64,000 nucleotides of DNA from Liolophura sinensis (Eukaryota > Mollusca > Polyplacophora > Chitonida > Chitonidae). The stretch covers positions 9,295,338-9,359,337 of the forward strand of contig NC_088302.1 of the NCBI RefSeq assembly GCF_032854445.1. The letters are read 5' to 3'. Both the position numbers and the translations under genes were made by a program. A model generated the notes under the pieces. The model ran no database searches and was not told the DNA's origin. It saw only the letters and a program-made list of their open reading frames with translations. Below, piece after piece: positions 36,034 through 56,405 of the stretch (the stretch's first letter is position 1; each line of letters opens with the position of its first letter).

Positions 36034-39000
36034 CTCTTTGTTCCTCAAGAAGATGTGAGGATAAGTCACTATATAAGGGCAGTACATTTGTAGCACATGA
36101 CATTTATACAAGGAAAGGTGTATAATTTCATGAGTTGACATCTGGACAAACCATCTGTGACTAAGTTGTGACTGTAATACTGAGTTCTTTGTCAACTTTT
36201 AATGTAATTGCCTAAGCTCCTTAAACAGTTTTGACTCTGATCAGTCTAATTATTTAAGTTATTTGTTTTAGAGGGTTTCGATGTTAAGTTTACACAAATG
36301 ACATAACGACTACATAAAGTTCATGTATCTCATCCACAACCTTGCTTTTCAAAACCATGGCTTGGTTTGAGTCAGCCCTGTATGAAAAGACAGCCTTTAG
36401 TCAGTTGTGTACATTCTGTGATGGAAAATTTCTTGTCCCACCCCTGTTTGTATAGAAATGGGTGTAAAGAATTAAAGTGATGTCAGTAATCCTTTATTAA
36501 ATCTGAGGTAATACATGTGGTTGGTGGCTTAAGATTTTGCTGCTCCAGTTTCCCTGTTGTCCATGTGGTTGTGTCAGCTTCCTCAAGATGGCCAGCAAGT
36601 CTAAAGCTGAGGCCATGACCCAGTTTAATCAGAGCCACAATCAGCTCACCTCCATCCTAATGAATGTGTATATGGGTCAACACACCAGATAGCCTGTGGA
36701 CAGTTCTCACCACATGTAGCCTTTTAGTGTTTACTGAATCACTGTTTGTCTATAAACAGAAATAGATACAGTATGGGATCAGAATTATTTATAGCTGTAT
36801 GTAGAGTGAGTTGTGATTGTCAGTGAGGTTCGAATGTCTATCAAATATTCATTTCTGCATGTGCAATATCGTGAATGGTTTTATGTGTTACATTCTGTTA
36901 AATGTTTACATGTATTTCTGTGATTTTTTTTTTATAATGTAGTCAACCCATCGTAGCTGAATGACATTTATTCATTCATGTTTGATATTTCTGCTAATTA
37001 TTGTAAAAAGGGGTTAAGGTGCAGTGGCATATATGGCTGACAGTTTACTGAAAGTAAATTCACATACTTAAATTTAAAGTGTTTACGGAAAATAATTTTC
37101 ACATCTTAATGATGATTGTAAATCAGTTTTAAACTATTGATATTAAATAATACTGAAATAAACGTAAAAGAAAAAAATTGGGTTTGGGGGGTGGGGTTTA
37201 GTAGATTTGAGAGATACATGTTATATAAAAGCTGTAATATTGAAAGTAACATTAAGTGCAAATCACTAGGGGGCTAGCTACAAATTACTTTCTGTACGAC
37301 AGACCCCTATAAACTTATGGTTTCAGGCTCGGTTAAAAGGCACTCGTTTTCCTGGTACAAGTCGTGATTGACACAATCATTGTTAGCCAGTGAGAACTCC
37401 GTACAAGCTGAAAGCCTTCGCGAAAGACCACAGATTTTCACTGATAGAGGTTGTGGTGTGTCTTCATTAATATTCATTATTAACCAAGAAGTAAGACGTT
37501 GGCCACTGAACACTAAATTAAATAAATTTGTAGAGAAACTAACATTATTGTTTGTGAGAAACAATGCAGAGTACTGTAGCGTTAGCCCATCCATTCTTAG
37601 AATCCCCAAATCATGCTAAAAAGTTATGCCCAACTGACATAGGCAAACGGTCTTCTAACATTGATGAAATCCAGTAATTCAAACTTTTCAGCTGAGTCAA
37701 ACTGACTTCTTATATCAAACAACAACAACCATCTTTTTCGGCTAGGTGTTAATAGGTTTATTTCCATTGGTCGGTGTGGATTAGCGGCCTCCAGATCCCC
37801 CTACAAGAATTTGCAGGCTGTTTTATCAGAGGTTGATAAAATGTTAGGCTATGACCTCTGCCAAAGGAGAGTCGCTAAAAATGTGAAAGAGGGTGTCCAA
37901 ACATCCCTTTTTTGGGGGCCATTTTGTTATAGCATTGTGTCCAGATATCATTTTCTCTTATCTTTCCCATGTTAAAAATTCTTGAAACCGGGTGTCCAAA
38001 AAGCACCAGTTTTCATTTTCACTCGTCCACTTAGACAGGTGGATGGGTAGCTGGCTAACCCTGTACAAATCACATACATCTGCAGAAGCACACGCACCCA
38101 AATGCTAGCAATGGTCAAGTTATATCCATCAAAGGCAGCAGTTAGGTAGTGTGAGTTCTTTTGTTGTTTTTTGGGTTTTTTTTCTGAGAAATTATATGAC
38201 TGAACTGGATATTGCACAAAAGAATTACATGATGACTAACAGGATAGAGTGCTTGCAAAAGTGCATAATTTTGACTACTGTAGCTGGGTCTCACGTCGTC
38301 TTTATTGTCTGAATTATTTATCATACTTATACATACAAGTAAATTGTTTAACCATACTGTTTAATGGACAGTGTGCACGTTGTTTGAACCAACAAGTAAT
38401 ATTTTGTTGTTGTTGTTGGGTATGTTGTTTCCACTGAATATGGTTTAAATTAATTTACTCACATGTATTCACACTCTGATGAGCACCAACTTAACCAGAG
38501 CATGTCTGAGATTACTTGTAGTGTATGTACATTCATAGGTGTATATTCCATACACACATATACATGTACACTATATGGGTGTTGCGCGTGCCTTTCTCTC
38601 TCAGACCTAAATATTGATGGGAGCTATCTTGTTCATCCGTATTTATCGGTATGTTTGTCGTGATTCATCTGCATATGGTTTCAGTAAAAGTTCAAACTTA
38701 ATCTAAATACATGCTAATTCATTCTCTGTGGGTTGATAATTTCATAATTAATAATGGCGATATGATGTAATAAGGGAATTTTGGGTAACAAATTGTAATT
38801 GGACAGCTATATTTTAATCAGTTAACCTGTTTTCAAAACGTGCAGTAATTGTAAATACTGACTTTTTTGGATTTTTTTACACTGTTTGCCCTTATGTGGA
38901 TTTTTTCATTTCCTTAACTTGCAAACCAGTCATCTAACTGTAGGCTTTAGGTATATATTTTATTTATTGCTAATGTATTTTAAAATTTATGCAATTTGCA

Positions 39001-41992
39001 TGTTTTAAGAAAGTTGTAATATACATGTAGTTTAAACACTGACATGTAATGAAGAATTATCATCTTTGTCAAGGAGAAGAAATCCCTGGAATATAATATC
39101 TACATTTAGGTACAAGTATATGCACATTTACTTCTGGTGACTTACAGCTTGGTTACCAGCTGGAAAACTAAGCTGATGGTAATGCTACTTTAAAAAATTC
39201 TAGTGAGCTTCAGGAGACAATATGACTTGCACTAAAACATTGACGCAGTAAATGTTGTGTTGTTTTGTTTGATGCTGATTATGAGGAGGTATTGGTTTAT
39301 ACTGACAGGCACACATGACATTTCCAGCAGATTACCCCTACTCCCCTCCCACTGTCAGATTTGTCTCCAAGATGTGGCACCCAAATGTCTATGAGGTAAG
39401 TATTAAGGGATATGTTTTACGTATGACATGGGGACATTTATCCTGTGGAAATTATCAGAATAATGTGCATAGAACTTTTTGCATGAAAATGTAAATATGT
39501 GAAAATATATGTACATATGTACAGACTGTTTTGATGCTAAAAGTTAATACTTGCTGATGTAAAGCTTCAGCCAAGCCAGCTGGTAGTGGGTTCAAACATG
39601 TGGCTTCATTTACAAGGAGTCGTGTGTATTATGTTTGTTTTATATCCTTTTCTAATTTATACAACTTTTGAAGTTAGTAGATGACTGAAGATCAGCCTCT
39701 GCCTAATGAATCATGTTCAAATCATGTGGCTCTTGCTGGCTTATCTAGCCCCAGGCTCTGTTTGTTGTTTTTGTTCTTCAACTAAATCTTGTCGCAGTAG
39801 TGAGTACACTAAATGAGTAAATTTTCAGTATGTTACTAAATTATCACCAGGAAAGGAAGGAAAAAAAATAAACTGATACAAGTGTTCATCCTCTGATACA
39901 TGTAAATATACATACAACTGTGTACCTTTCTTCAATTCACATATTAAATCAACACTTAAATGGTGGCATTACATACACGCTTTTTGTTTTAGAATGGTGA
40001 TGTATGTATCTCAATCCTCCACCCTCCTGTGGATGACCCACAGAGTGGAGAACTACCCTCAGAACGCTGGAATCCCACACAGAATGTTAGGTATGACATC
40101 ACCCTGGGTTTCACTTCAAAGACAACATATACATGGCATTATGTGAGCGTATTTAAACAATCAAGGCCAGCTCCTGCTGGCTTCGTCTCCGGCCATACAT
40201 GGGCAGGTCCACGGCCAACCTCCAGATGGTCTGGGGTTTCCTGCAGGCTCTACTCTGTTAACTCCCACCATAATGCTTGTCGCAGTCAAATGAGTGAAAT
40301 ATTCTTGACTATGGCATAGAATACCTATCAAATAAATTAAACAACCAAGGCAAGCAAAACTTAAGGCTGTAGCAATGCTAGCACTATCATCAAGTTTACA
40401 CTTGCATGGTATTCAGAATTTGTAATATAATTATAACAGGCCTATTTTAAGATGGCCTTTTTTACATGGTAGAAACCAAAGACCAGCTGCAGCTAATCTC
40501 TGATACAGTCAACATGATATATCTATTGTGGTCAGCTAATTCCAATGCTTTGATACACTTGAACTTTAATGGTTAACTGTCAATTAAATAAATGGACAGT
40601 CCTTGAACATGTCATACATGTACCCATTATGAGGTCATCACAAAACCAACATTTTCTTTTCAGAACAATTTTGCTGAGTATCATATCATTGTTGAATGAG
40701 CCAAATACCTTTTCCCTGCCAATGTGGATGCATCAGTTATGTACAGAAAATGGAGGGATTCCAGGGGAAAAGACAAAGAATATGAAACAATTATCAGGTA
40801 CGTTTACAAGTAGAACTATTTAACATCCTGGGGTCATTTCCCTAAAGCATGTTTAGTGTTAAGTACATGCATGTCTTAGCTAAGTGCATTTAGCTCTATC
40901 TCTACAACATACATTGCCATTGAAGTTGAGGGCTTACTTAGCTAAGTGGGCTTCGTGAAACTGGCACCAGGTTAAATGTCTAGCTATATTTGTTTACTTA
41001 TTTCTTTTGATTGGTATCTGAGACTATGTCACTTTCATGTAGTTGACAGCATTCTGGTTTATAGTCAGAGGATTGAAATAGAATCTGCGAAAAAACCAAG
41101 TCACTGTTCATACCACCAGTTACTTGACAAGCCTTCTGATGAGCTAAATATTAACTCGCAGATTCAAAGTCAAGGGTTTTGCATGTGAACTGAGAATTAC
41201 AAAAACTGTACATTTCCTGACCATATATATTTCTGCTGGACTGAGTGTGGTTGACTTCATGCCTGCAGTGCTTGAGGCAGGCTTATACACGTAGGTGCTG
41301 TAGCACTTACTACCATTTAATGCCCTGATCAACCCTGCATGTTATTTGGGTACACTTGGTAGACCTGCATGTAAAACTTTGTGGCATAACACAGTTGAAA
41401 CAATGAAAGAAAACATGAGAAGGTTAAGTTTTCCACACCTGAGCTATTTAAATATTATTCAGTTTGGTGTACAGTAGTGTTTCATCATATTCATGAATGG
41501 ACTTCTAGTGGGTTAAATTTTTTGGCATCTAGCGAGTATGTATCAGAAGACTTATTTGAGCCCTTGACCAATGAGGTGAAGGCTCAAATCCAGATTTCAG
41601 TGGTTAAGCTGCAGATTTGAGTGAGGAGATTTGTCGGGTACCTCATGAATGGTGGTGGTTTATTCTGGGCACTCTGGCTTACCCCACCCATAAAATAAAC
41701 TTGACCATCTTCTCTTAATAAAAGTGAAAAATTCTTGAGCATGCATATCAATCAAAGAAATAAATGTACTATATGATTTTACAGAAAACAAGTCCAAGCC
41801 ACAAAAGATGATGCAGTGCGAGATGGTGTGACAGTTCCAACCACATTACAGGAGTATTGTATAACCTCAAAGCCTAAACCAGACATCCATGATGATTTCT
41901 ATATGGATGAGGATTATCCAGATGATATTGACGATGAAATGGATGATAGTTATGAGGAAGATGATGACGATTCGGGCAACGGTGAAACATGA
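34128..41992 (+). CDS. UBE2R2: UBE2R/CDC34-type ubiquitin-conjugating enzyme E2 (5 exons; one-base deletion in exon 4)
   Basis: E2 enzyme that works with SCF/cullin-RING ligases to build Lys48 ubiquitin chains on cell-cycle regulators. Exons: 34128-34310, 39309-39395, 39993-40090, 40664-40797, 41785-41992, all with GT/AG ends. Exon 1 gives [12 protein letters not shown] and [20 protein letters not shown]; exon 3 holds the catalytic Cys95 in [11 protein letters not shown], followed by the CDC34 acidic loop ([14 protein letters not shown]); exon 5 ends in the typical acidic tail. The summed length is 710 nt, one short of 237 codons. The loss is in exon 4, where the frame changes between NEPNTFS and the expected [13 protein letters not shown] at a C run (about 40713-40716). 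Read literally, the protein would be cut off early in exon 5. UBE2R1 and UBE2R2 are one gene in most invertebrates, so the symbol means the family. Confidence 0.93.
35638..35900 (+). mobile_element. SINE-2, sense, near full length
   Basis: tRNA head GGCCTAATGGTTAGAGCGTT with B box GGGATCTAACCTGG, then GGTCATACCTAAGACTG, GCACTTGCTGCTGCCTGC, AACATGACTGGTTGGCCCAC and GATACTTCAATGGCGGCAGC. Confidence 0.85.
36003..36032. repeat. CATA microsatellite
   Basis: About seven CATA units in UBE2R intron 1. Confidence 0.9.
39309..39395 (+). CDS. UBE2R2: UBE2R coding exon 2
   Basis: 29 codons, phase 0/0: [20 protein letters not shown] matches human [20 protein letters not shown]. Donor GAG|GTAAGT. Confidence 0.97.
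39993..40090 (+). CDS. UBE2R2: UBE2R coding exon 3 (catalytic Cys, acidic loop)
   Basis: 98 nt. [20 protein letters not shown] is identical to human UBE2R2; Cys95 is the thioester cysteine. Ends GTTAG|GTATGA. Confidence 0.98.
40130..40345 (+). mobile_element. SINE-1, sense, head truncated
   Basis: Body and tail of the same family: AGCTCCTGCTGGCTTCGTCT, CACCATAATGCTTGTCGCAG, GTGAAATATTCTTGAC, ending ATACCTATCAAATAAATTAA. Confidence 0.7.
40664..40797 (+). CDS. UBE2R2: UBE2R coding exon 4, with apparent single-base deletion
   Basis: 134 nt where the conserved exon needs 135. Frame 1 reads [17 protein letters not shown], then the next frame reads [13 protein letters not shown] and [10 protein letters not shown], both clearly UBE2R. 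The break lies at TTTTCCCTGCC, where one C is missing from the expected CCCC. Both splice sites are normal (TTTTCAG and CAG|GTACG). Sequencing error in a short homopolymer is the simplest reading; a real null allele is possible. Confidence 0.9.
41785..41992 (+). CDS. UBE2R2: UBE2R coding exon 5 (acidic tail, stop)
   Basis: 208 nt to [17 protein letters not shown] matches human DGVKVPTTLAEYCI; then an Asp/Glu-rich tail ending [10 protein letters not shown]. In the known family the acidic tail binds the basic canyon of the cullin. Confidence 0.95.
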
Positions 41993-43160
41993 TAATTCAC
42001 CGTTACTATTTTGTATACATATATTAATTTTTTTTTTTTTTTCTTTTTTTTTCTTGTGGAACATTTTTCAGGGGATGTGTATATGCAGTGTAATACAATG
42101 GACTAGGCTCAGAGAAAAATTTCATCTTTTATCAAGTTACTGTGGCAACTGATTCAAACGGGATTATACAACAACTCAACAGGATTTGGATACTTCAAAA
42201 TTTAACAATTACATTCGCCTATGAAGTGGAAAAAATTACTTATCGACACAGAAGTTCTGCGCAATGGCAATATGCGGAGTGCAGGATTTCATACACATTC
42301 TTCCAGTTTTTCTTCGTCGGGAGTTGTCTTGATTCCAACATCTGTTTTACAAAGGTCGGGGATGGAATTTTACATCGACTTTGCTTGTTTTATGCACCCT
42401 GGATACTGACTTGGTGAGAGCAAGGTGTGGATTAGAGTTCATCAAGAGTTCTAGGATTTCATGCTGCATTATGGAGCAGCACCCTAACCATGCTATTGAT
42501 TACTGTTGTTTCTTTATTCGTCATATTAACTATTGCTGCTCATTTAATCCAATCTTAGTGGAAATTTGTATTCCATTTCTTTGCCAGGTAGAACTATATG
42601 TAGAATGACTACAGCAAATTACCATGAAACTCCATCTAATATTGCTAATTCGCTCGACCATCTATACATGTATGTAATGCTTGCTTGGATGGGAAAGGTT
42701 ATGTGGACACATCTTTAAGAAATATAAAAAAGCTGCACTTTTGTATAGGCTCTTAATTTAATTTATCTTCCATGTAGATCTTGTTTTAGTGTAATATGTA
42801 ATATATGTATGTTTGTAGTATTTGTAGATCTACACGTTTTCTGAATGTTTCTTCTTTTGCAACCTTAATTTCAGATGTTAAAAATTACAGTGCAAGACGA
42901 TGTCCACTCCTGATTATTGAGAGTTCATGTTAGAAAAGAAGCAAAAAAAGTACATAACTATAAAAGTTTGGGGACATCTATTTCATTGTACAGGGTGGGG
43001 TTAAGTACGGTTGGGTCAAGTCTTGGTGGGATGTGGAACGTTGTTATGTGTTGGGGTCGGAAGTGTGTGTATGACTGCATAGTATTTTGACCTTTGTACA
43101 GTTAAAACAAAAGAAAAAAAAAATCACCTGTAAATAAACCATCCCACGTCTGGGTTGCTC
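41993..43160 (+). other. UBE2R2: UBE2R 3' UTR with poly(A) signal
   Basis: No ORF of note; T-rich tract at 42029-42056. A canonical AATAAA at 43133-43138 ends a run of UTR-like sequence, so cleavage about 15-30 bases later is likely. Confidence 0.6.
43133..43138 (+). terminator. UBE2R2: Poly(A) signal AATAAA of UBE2R
   Basis: Canonical hexamer 1.14 kb after the stop codon, followed by sequence with G/T-rich stretches as expected for a downstream element. Confidence 0.55.
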
Positions 43161-44069
43161 TCAGTTGAATGATTGGCTTTTCTTTTGTTTCCTCAACAGC
43201 GAGTTGACAAATGGGTTGATTCCAGTGTTTTCACTGTTCTTCATAAAGCTCATGTGGCCGTTTGCTTATCTGTTTGTTAAAAACCGCTTGTATTGAGCAA
43301 TAGAGCATATATATTAAAAGTCAAGTGGCCAAGTCTGTCAGTAACTTACCAAAGGTTAGTGGTTTACATGTACCTTGGGCACACCTGTTACCTCCACTCA
43401 GAAAACCGACTGCCATTGTGTCAGCGAAAAATTGTTGAGTGTGGTGTAAGACAATTAAAAACATCGTTGTCACCAACTCAACTTGTAAACGATGTGCTCT
43501 CTGCTAATATCAGCTGAAACAACCTTGTCAAGGCTACGATCATGGTGGATAAACAGCACTGCACTGGAAGATGTAGGTTCAATCCAGAGTCTGGCAAGGC
43601 GAAAATACTTTGGTAAATCTTGGTACTTACTGACTTGGCTCTCAGTACACAGAGATGTTAAATGCATGTCATTTTGATGCCCGTGTACTGAATATGGTGT
43701 CCAGTGATATCTGCTGGATGTTCCACTGGAAAATTGTATGTACACCATAAACTTATGAAGCAGGTCATGTCCACGCTCTTGCCTTACAGTACTGCTGTGT
43801 GACAAAAGGAAAGTTAGAGAAGCAAAATCTAACCACATTGAAACATTTCTCATAACCATTCCTCTACAAAAATAACATGCCATATTGTTACTGGAGTGTA
43901 TGTCAGGAAGCTTACCAGGTATCTGTTTTGCACTATACGAAGTTCAAAGTATTGTTTTCTCATTTTTGGGATACATGTATTTTCACTTGGCTCCTTTTAT
44001 CAGAGGCTGACAGGTTCTCGTTACCTATTGCCCTAATTACTTCAACATTTTCTTAGCACAGGGTTTGAG

Positions 44070-44240
44070 CTTTTCTATGGCAAGGTCACGCGAGTCATGG
44101 GTTCAGTACCATTCTTGGGCGGGGAAGTTTCAAGATTTACGTCGTCTCCATTGCTCTCTGAGCCTTGGCAGCATTAAGCCGTTAATGATGGTACTCTGCC
44201 ATGTACATGTAGACAACAGGCTTTTCATCAGTAACACACT
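44070..44240 (+). mobile_element. SINE-3 head, sense
   Basis: B-box-like ATGGGTTCAGTACCATT followed by CTTGGGCGGGGAAGTTT; the same order occurs on the minus strand at 1590-1700. Element borders are uncertain. Confidence 0.5.
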
Positions 44241-45277
44241 TGGAAAAGTTCAGAAGTATAACTGGTGAGTGGTTTTACTTTGGCGACTTTGGTTTCCTCT
44301 ACCTGTCATACTTTTTAGTATCGTATTACCATAAACATGATGCCAAAAAGAGGACCCAACAGAGCTTAAATAATAACACAACTGTCTCAATCAGACATTC
44401 AGATTTGGCTTTATTTCGTAGTTTACCCCTGAGATTCTTTGAGAGGTTGAATAACAGTTATGTTTAACTAAATGTACATAATTGTATAAAAGACTGACCC
44501 CTCTGATAGCAGTAAGACTGCAACTTCTATCATTTTTTTTTAACATACTTCATGAGAACAAATATACACCTGTACCTATCTGTCAATCAAACAAACAACT
44601 TTCTGACTTATAACCAATACTGTTTCACATGTATGCCAAATTTGTTTTTCCAAGAAACTGTTGATTTGGAGTGATAAGTGACTTTTTGACACCAAATGCA
44701 CACAGCTCCAATAAACAGGGTAAAATACAAACAAATACCTAACAATCAATAATGTCCACTCTTGCCAGCTAATTAACCTAAGGCGTAGTTCTCCGCGAAG
44801 CTGATTGGTAGCTTAAAAAAAGAGGTTACATGCTCTAAATCGAGCTGAAGTTATCTTGTGAGGTATGTCGGGTATCTTGAGGAAAAGTGATGATTACTCA
44901 AGGCACTTGTTTCCTCCACCAAACATAACCACTAACGTACATTCAATCTAAAACTTCAAATAAAAAAATATATATATACACATAATCCTATAATAACGAA
45001 CAAAAAATGTTATAGAAATTTCTTTTGTAGTTCTTGACTGTAGTCTTATATGCATCTTTGTTATGATGTAAACAAGAATGTTATTTTGAACTTGAAACTG
45101 CACATCAGAAAGTAGCACATACAATTACTAAATAAACTGCCCTTAAAATAAGTGAACTTGACCATCCCTTGCTCTATACTGGCATTACGAAAGATAGGCA
45201 TAAAGATGGTACAATTAATATAATTAATATGTATGATGCTCAATCTGAAAATTACTTTGAAGAATAAAAACACTACT

Positions 45278-45450
45278 GTAATTCTTCAACCTTTTCTGAC
45301 GTTTGCAACATGTTTATTTAAGCAAATTCTGAGAGAACTATTCTGTGTAGACTGATAAAACTATACTTTCAGTGAAGCCCTGACATATTTAAATCCAACC
45401 AGTGTAGTTTTGTCTCCAAAATCAAATTAAAACCACCCATAAATTGCAGA
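45278..45450. mobile_element. Short TIR element, copy 5 (one end lost)
   Basis: Starts GTAATTCTTCAACCTTTTC and shares AAATTCTGAGAGAACTATTC, GTGTAGACTGATAAAA and GTGAAGCCCTGA with copies 6 and 7. The second terminal repeat is missing. Confidence 0.7.
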
Positions 45451-45999
45451 AATGGTAACGAATTTCAGTAGAAGTGATAGCACTGCAGCTGTCTGCACAA
45501 AACGCTACTGCATCTCTACTCTCCAGAACATAAAAACACTAAAAATGTTAAAAAAATTTCAAAAGTCATAACCTTGCAAAATTTATAACAATAGTACTAA
45601 AAAATCTTCACCCAATTCTTACAAATACAACCATTGTTTAAATACTATTTAATACACCTCAAACTCATTCCATTGTATCTATAAAAAATACATGTACAAA
45701 TGTAGTAAGTATTTAAAAAAAAAACAACCCATAAATATCACTGTCTACATATACAATGTGAGGCAAGCAAAAATGTAATTAAGGCTTTTCGGTTCTGTAC
45801 ATTATACATGACAGCAGCTTCAATCACAGATCTATAGTTGTGCAATCAGCATCAGTTATCAGTAGAATTTCTTTCATAAAATAGATCGTTGAGGTCAATG
45901 GCAACTCTGTCCAAAACAGCCAAATCAATGGCGAAGTGGAAGAGCATGGCGATTTAACATTTACAGTTCCAAGACATGTTTAAAATTAATGTTATATTA

Positions 46000-46635
46000 T
46001 TTATTAATATTATATTACAATTTATAATTTTCACTGAAAACCAATCCCAGCCATTCTCTAATTTATAACATACAATCACTACTTTTCAAGTTTGAAGAAA
46101 ACCAGTCACAGTATTCCAGCATTGTTTCCCAGGCAACAAAATGACAAACTGACAGACAATGCCAATTCCTATGACCTACAATCAGTTCACAGTGGGAGAC
46201 AAAAAACACATCACTAATAAAAATCAAGGCAATAACAAAAAGTTCAGCCTGGTAATTATTTCTTTTTTTAGCACTTTTTGGCAATTGTTTCGGGCATTTG
46301 GACATAACATGTAACTCTTTATCATCCACATCATTGCCTCAAGTTTCTCATTACAAATACTTTCATTATGCTTGCAAAGCTCGTACAAAAATCTTGTACT
46401 TGTTGTGATTTTAGCGTCATCTTTACAACCAGGTCCATAATAAAAAACCACCTGAGATTCATAATGAAAATTAGCACTCTACAACATGAAGAGGGTATTA
46501 TCCCTTCATAAATACTGTATAGATACATATCCTATACACATCAACAAAACCCCTATCTCCACCAAGACACACTGACAATGAGGCTGAGATTCTACCACTC
46601 TCACTCAGATCGCACCATTAACCTGTCTTGTGATT
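46000..46635 (-). other. GALT: Probable GALT 3' UTR
   Basis: AT-rich sequence after the stop without an exon. A minus-strand AATAAA at 46000-46005 is a candidate poly(A) signal; others lie further on, so the end is uncertain. Confidence 0.35.
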
Positions 46636-55263
<8,628 letters not shown>

Positions 55264-56354
55264 AGTGTGTCTTTCGTAAACGATTTCAGGATAAAATTCA
55301 AGACATCCGTAGTGGATCAACACGTTTTTCTCGTAGCAGCCGACAACGTCCGGTCTTTGACATCATAAAGTGCGCATGTCTGTAGAAAGCATCCGGTATC
55401 TAAAAAAAGACTTCACGTGAGTGCAAATGAGTACCATTGTCCCACCTGGGGGCGCGGAGCGTTTTACAAAAAGAAACCTGATTGAGTAATTAAATGTTTT
55501 GATTGGGCCTGTGCTTTTGATGTCACATGATAGTCCCCACTATTGCCTATGCATCCTACGAAAGTTAAGACAATGTTGACATGAAATAGATCTGATCTAT
55601 TTACATGGGATATGTGATAATGTAGGAACCCCACAGTATAGTTACAGGTAATATGATGATTGATAGTTTGTTAAGGATCATTATCTGATGTTGATATTTT
55701 TCTGTTAGAAATTAATCGATAAATGAGATGATGGTATCAATCTGCTACCATGTCACCAATGGGTGCACCAATGGCCAAGGCACTAAAGCACATAAAACAG
55801 CTACAAACAAGAAAAGAAGTACTGACCCTGGTATCACAAATCGATCTTAGACTTAAGTCAAAAATCACATTAAAATTGTTGTTTCTTATGTTACAAGGTC
55901 AAAATGTTCCTTAACAACGTCAATTCTGGGTAAGTTATCGTACAACAAATTTCATCTAAAATAACGGAAGAGAACATACAAAATTTAAACATCGAAGTTT
56001 TGACTTAAGTCTTTGTTAACTTCGTGATCCTGGTTTCAGGGCAACATAAATAACTAAATGCAATGTTTGAACTACTTGGACAACAAAGCTCAGTTGGCAA
56101 AAACTACAGATCTTCATAAAGAAAATGTTTTTCAAGCTTTCAATTATCTTTAACAAGCCCACTGATGCGGACCGACGCGCCATCTGGCGAGAACGCGGTT
56201 TGGGCATTTTTCGCTTGGAAAGTTATTCCTCTTAGCCATTTTTGTTGACAGTGGAAACGGTGAATTTGGTGTAAAAATGTAACGATTTCTCTTCTAGACA
56301 TGAAACTGTCGCATATATTTAGGCGCCGATCATGATAAGGCAGTTGCCCTAGAT
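55264..56354. promoter_or_regulatory. Head-to-head spacer between GALT and the gene at 56355
   Basis: 1.09 kb between two divergent start codons. The GALT end has CpG-containing sequence and an E-box CACGTG at about 55415; the other end (56150-56350) is again CpG-bearing. Both genes probably start within it. A short ORF at 55427 has no support. Confidence 0.45.
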
Positions 56355-56405
56355 ATGAGTAACTATCACAACAAACCGAGGGGCAAACTGTCATCTGTAA
56401 AAGAG
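56355..56405 (+). CDS. Unrecognised gene, coding exon 1 (start)
   Basis: 17 codons from ATG to AAAGAG|GTGAGC. Chosen because its frame and donor fit exon 2 exactly and it lies in CpG-bearing sequence. A 128-codon ORF on the other strand (56140-56526) overlaps it and looks like a shadow. Confidence 0.6.

Larger units (their letters stand above)
34311..39308 (+). other. UBE2R intron 1
   Basis: About 5.0 kb. Holds a sense SINE-2 copy (35638-35900) and a CATA microsatellite (36003-36032). Two overlapping opposite-strand ORFs at 37307-37619 have no recognised similarity and no splice context. Nothing else seen. Confidence 0.7.
39396..41784 (+). other. UBE2R introns 2-4
   Basis: Outside exons 3 and 4 this holds a sense SINE-1 copy (40130-40345) and a decayed SINE piece (about 41570-41755). 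Nothing else seen. Confidence 0.6.
43160..46000. other. Convergent intergenic spacer between UBE2R and GALT
   Basis: The two genes point towards each other here. Contents: a B-box-like GGTTCAATCC near 43575, a SINE-3 head (44070-44240), a TIR element copy from 45278, and low-complexity TA runs near 44966. No gene is supported. Confidence 0.6.

Noticed and set aside
37307-37619. Two overlapping ORFs on opposite strands in UBE2R intron 1
   Set aside because: Each is the shadow of the other, neither has recognisable similarity or fitting splice sites.
43470-43883. 137-codon minus-strand ORF
   Set aside because: Lies in the intergenic spacer over a B-box-like repeat remnant and has no recognisable domain.
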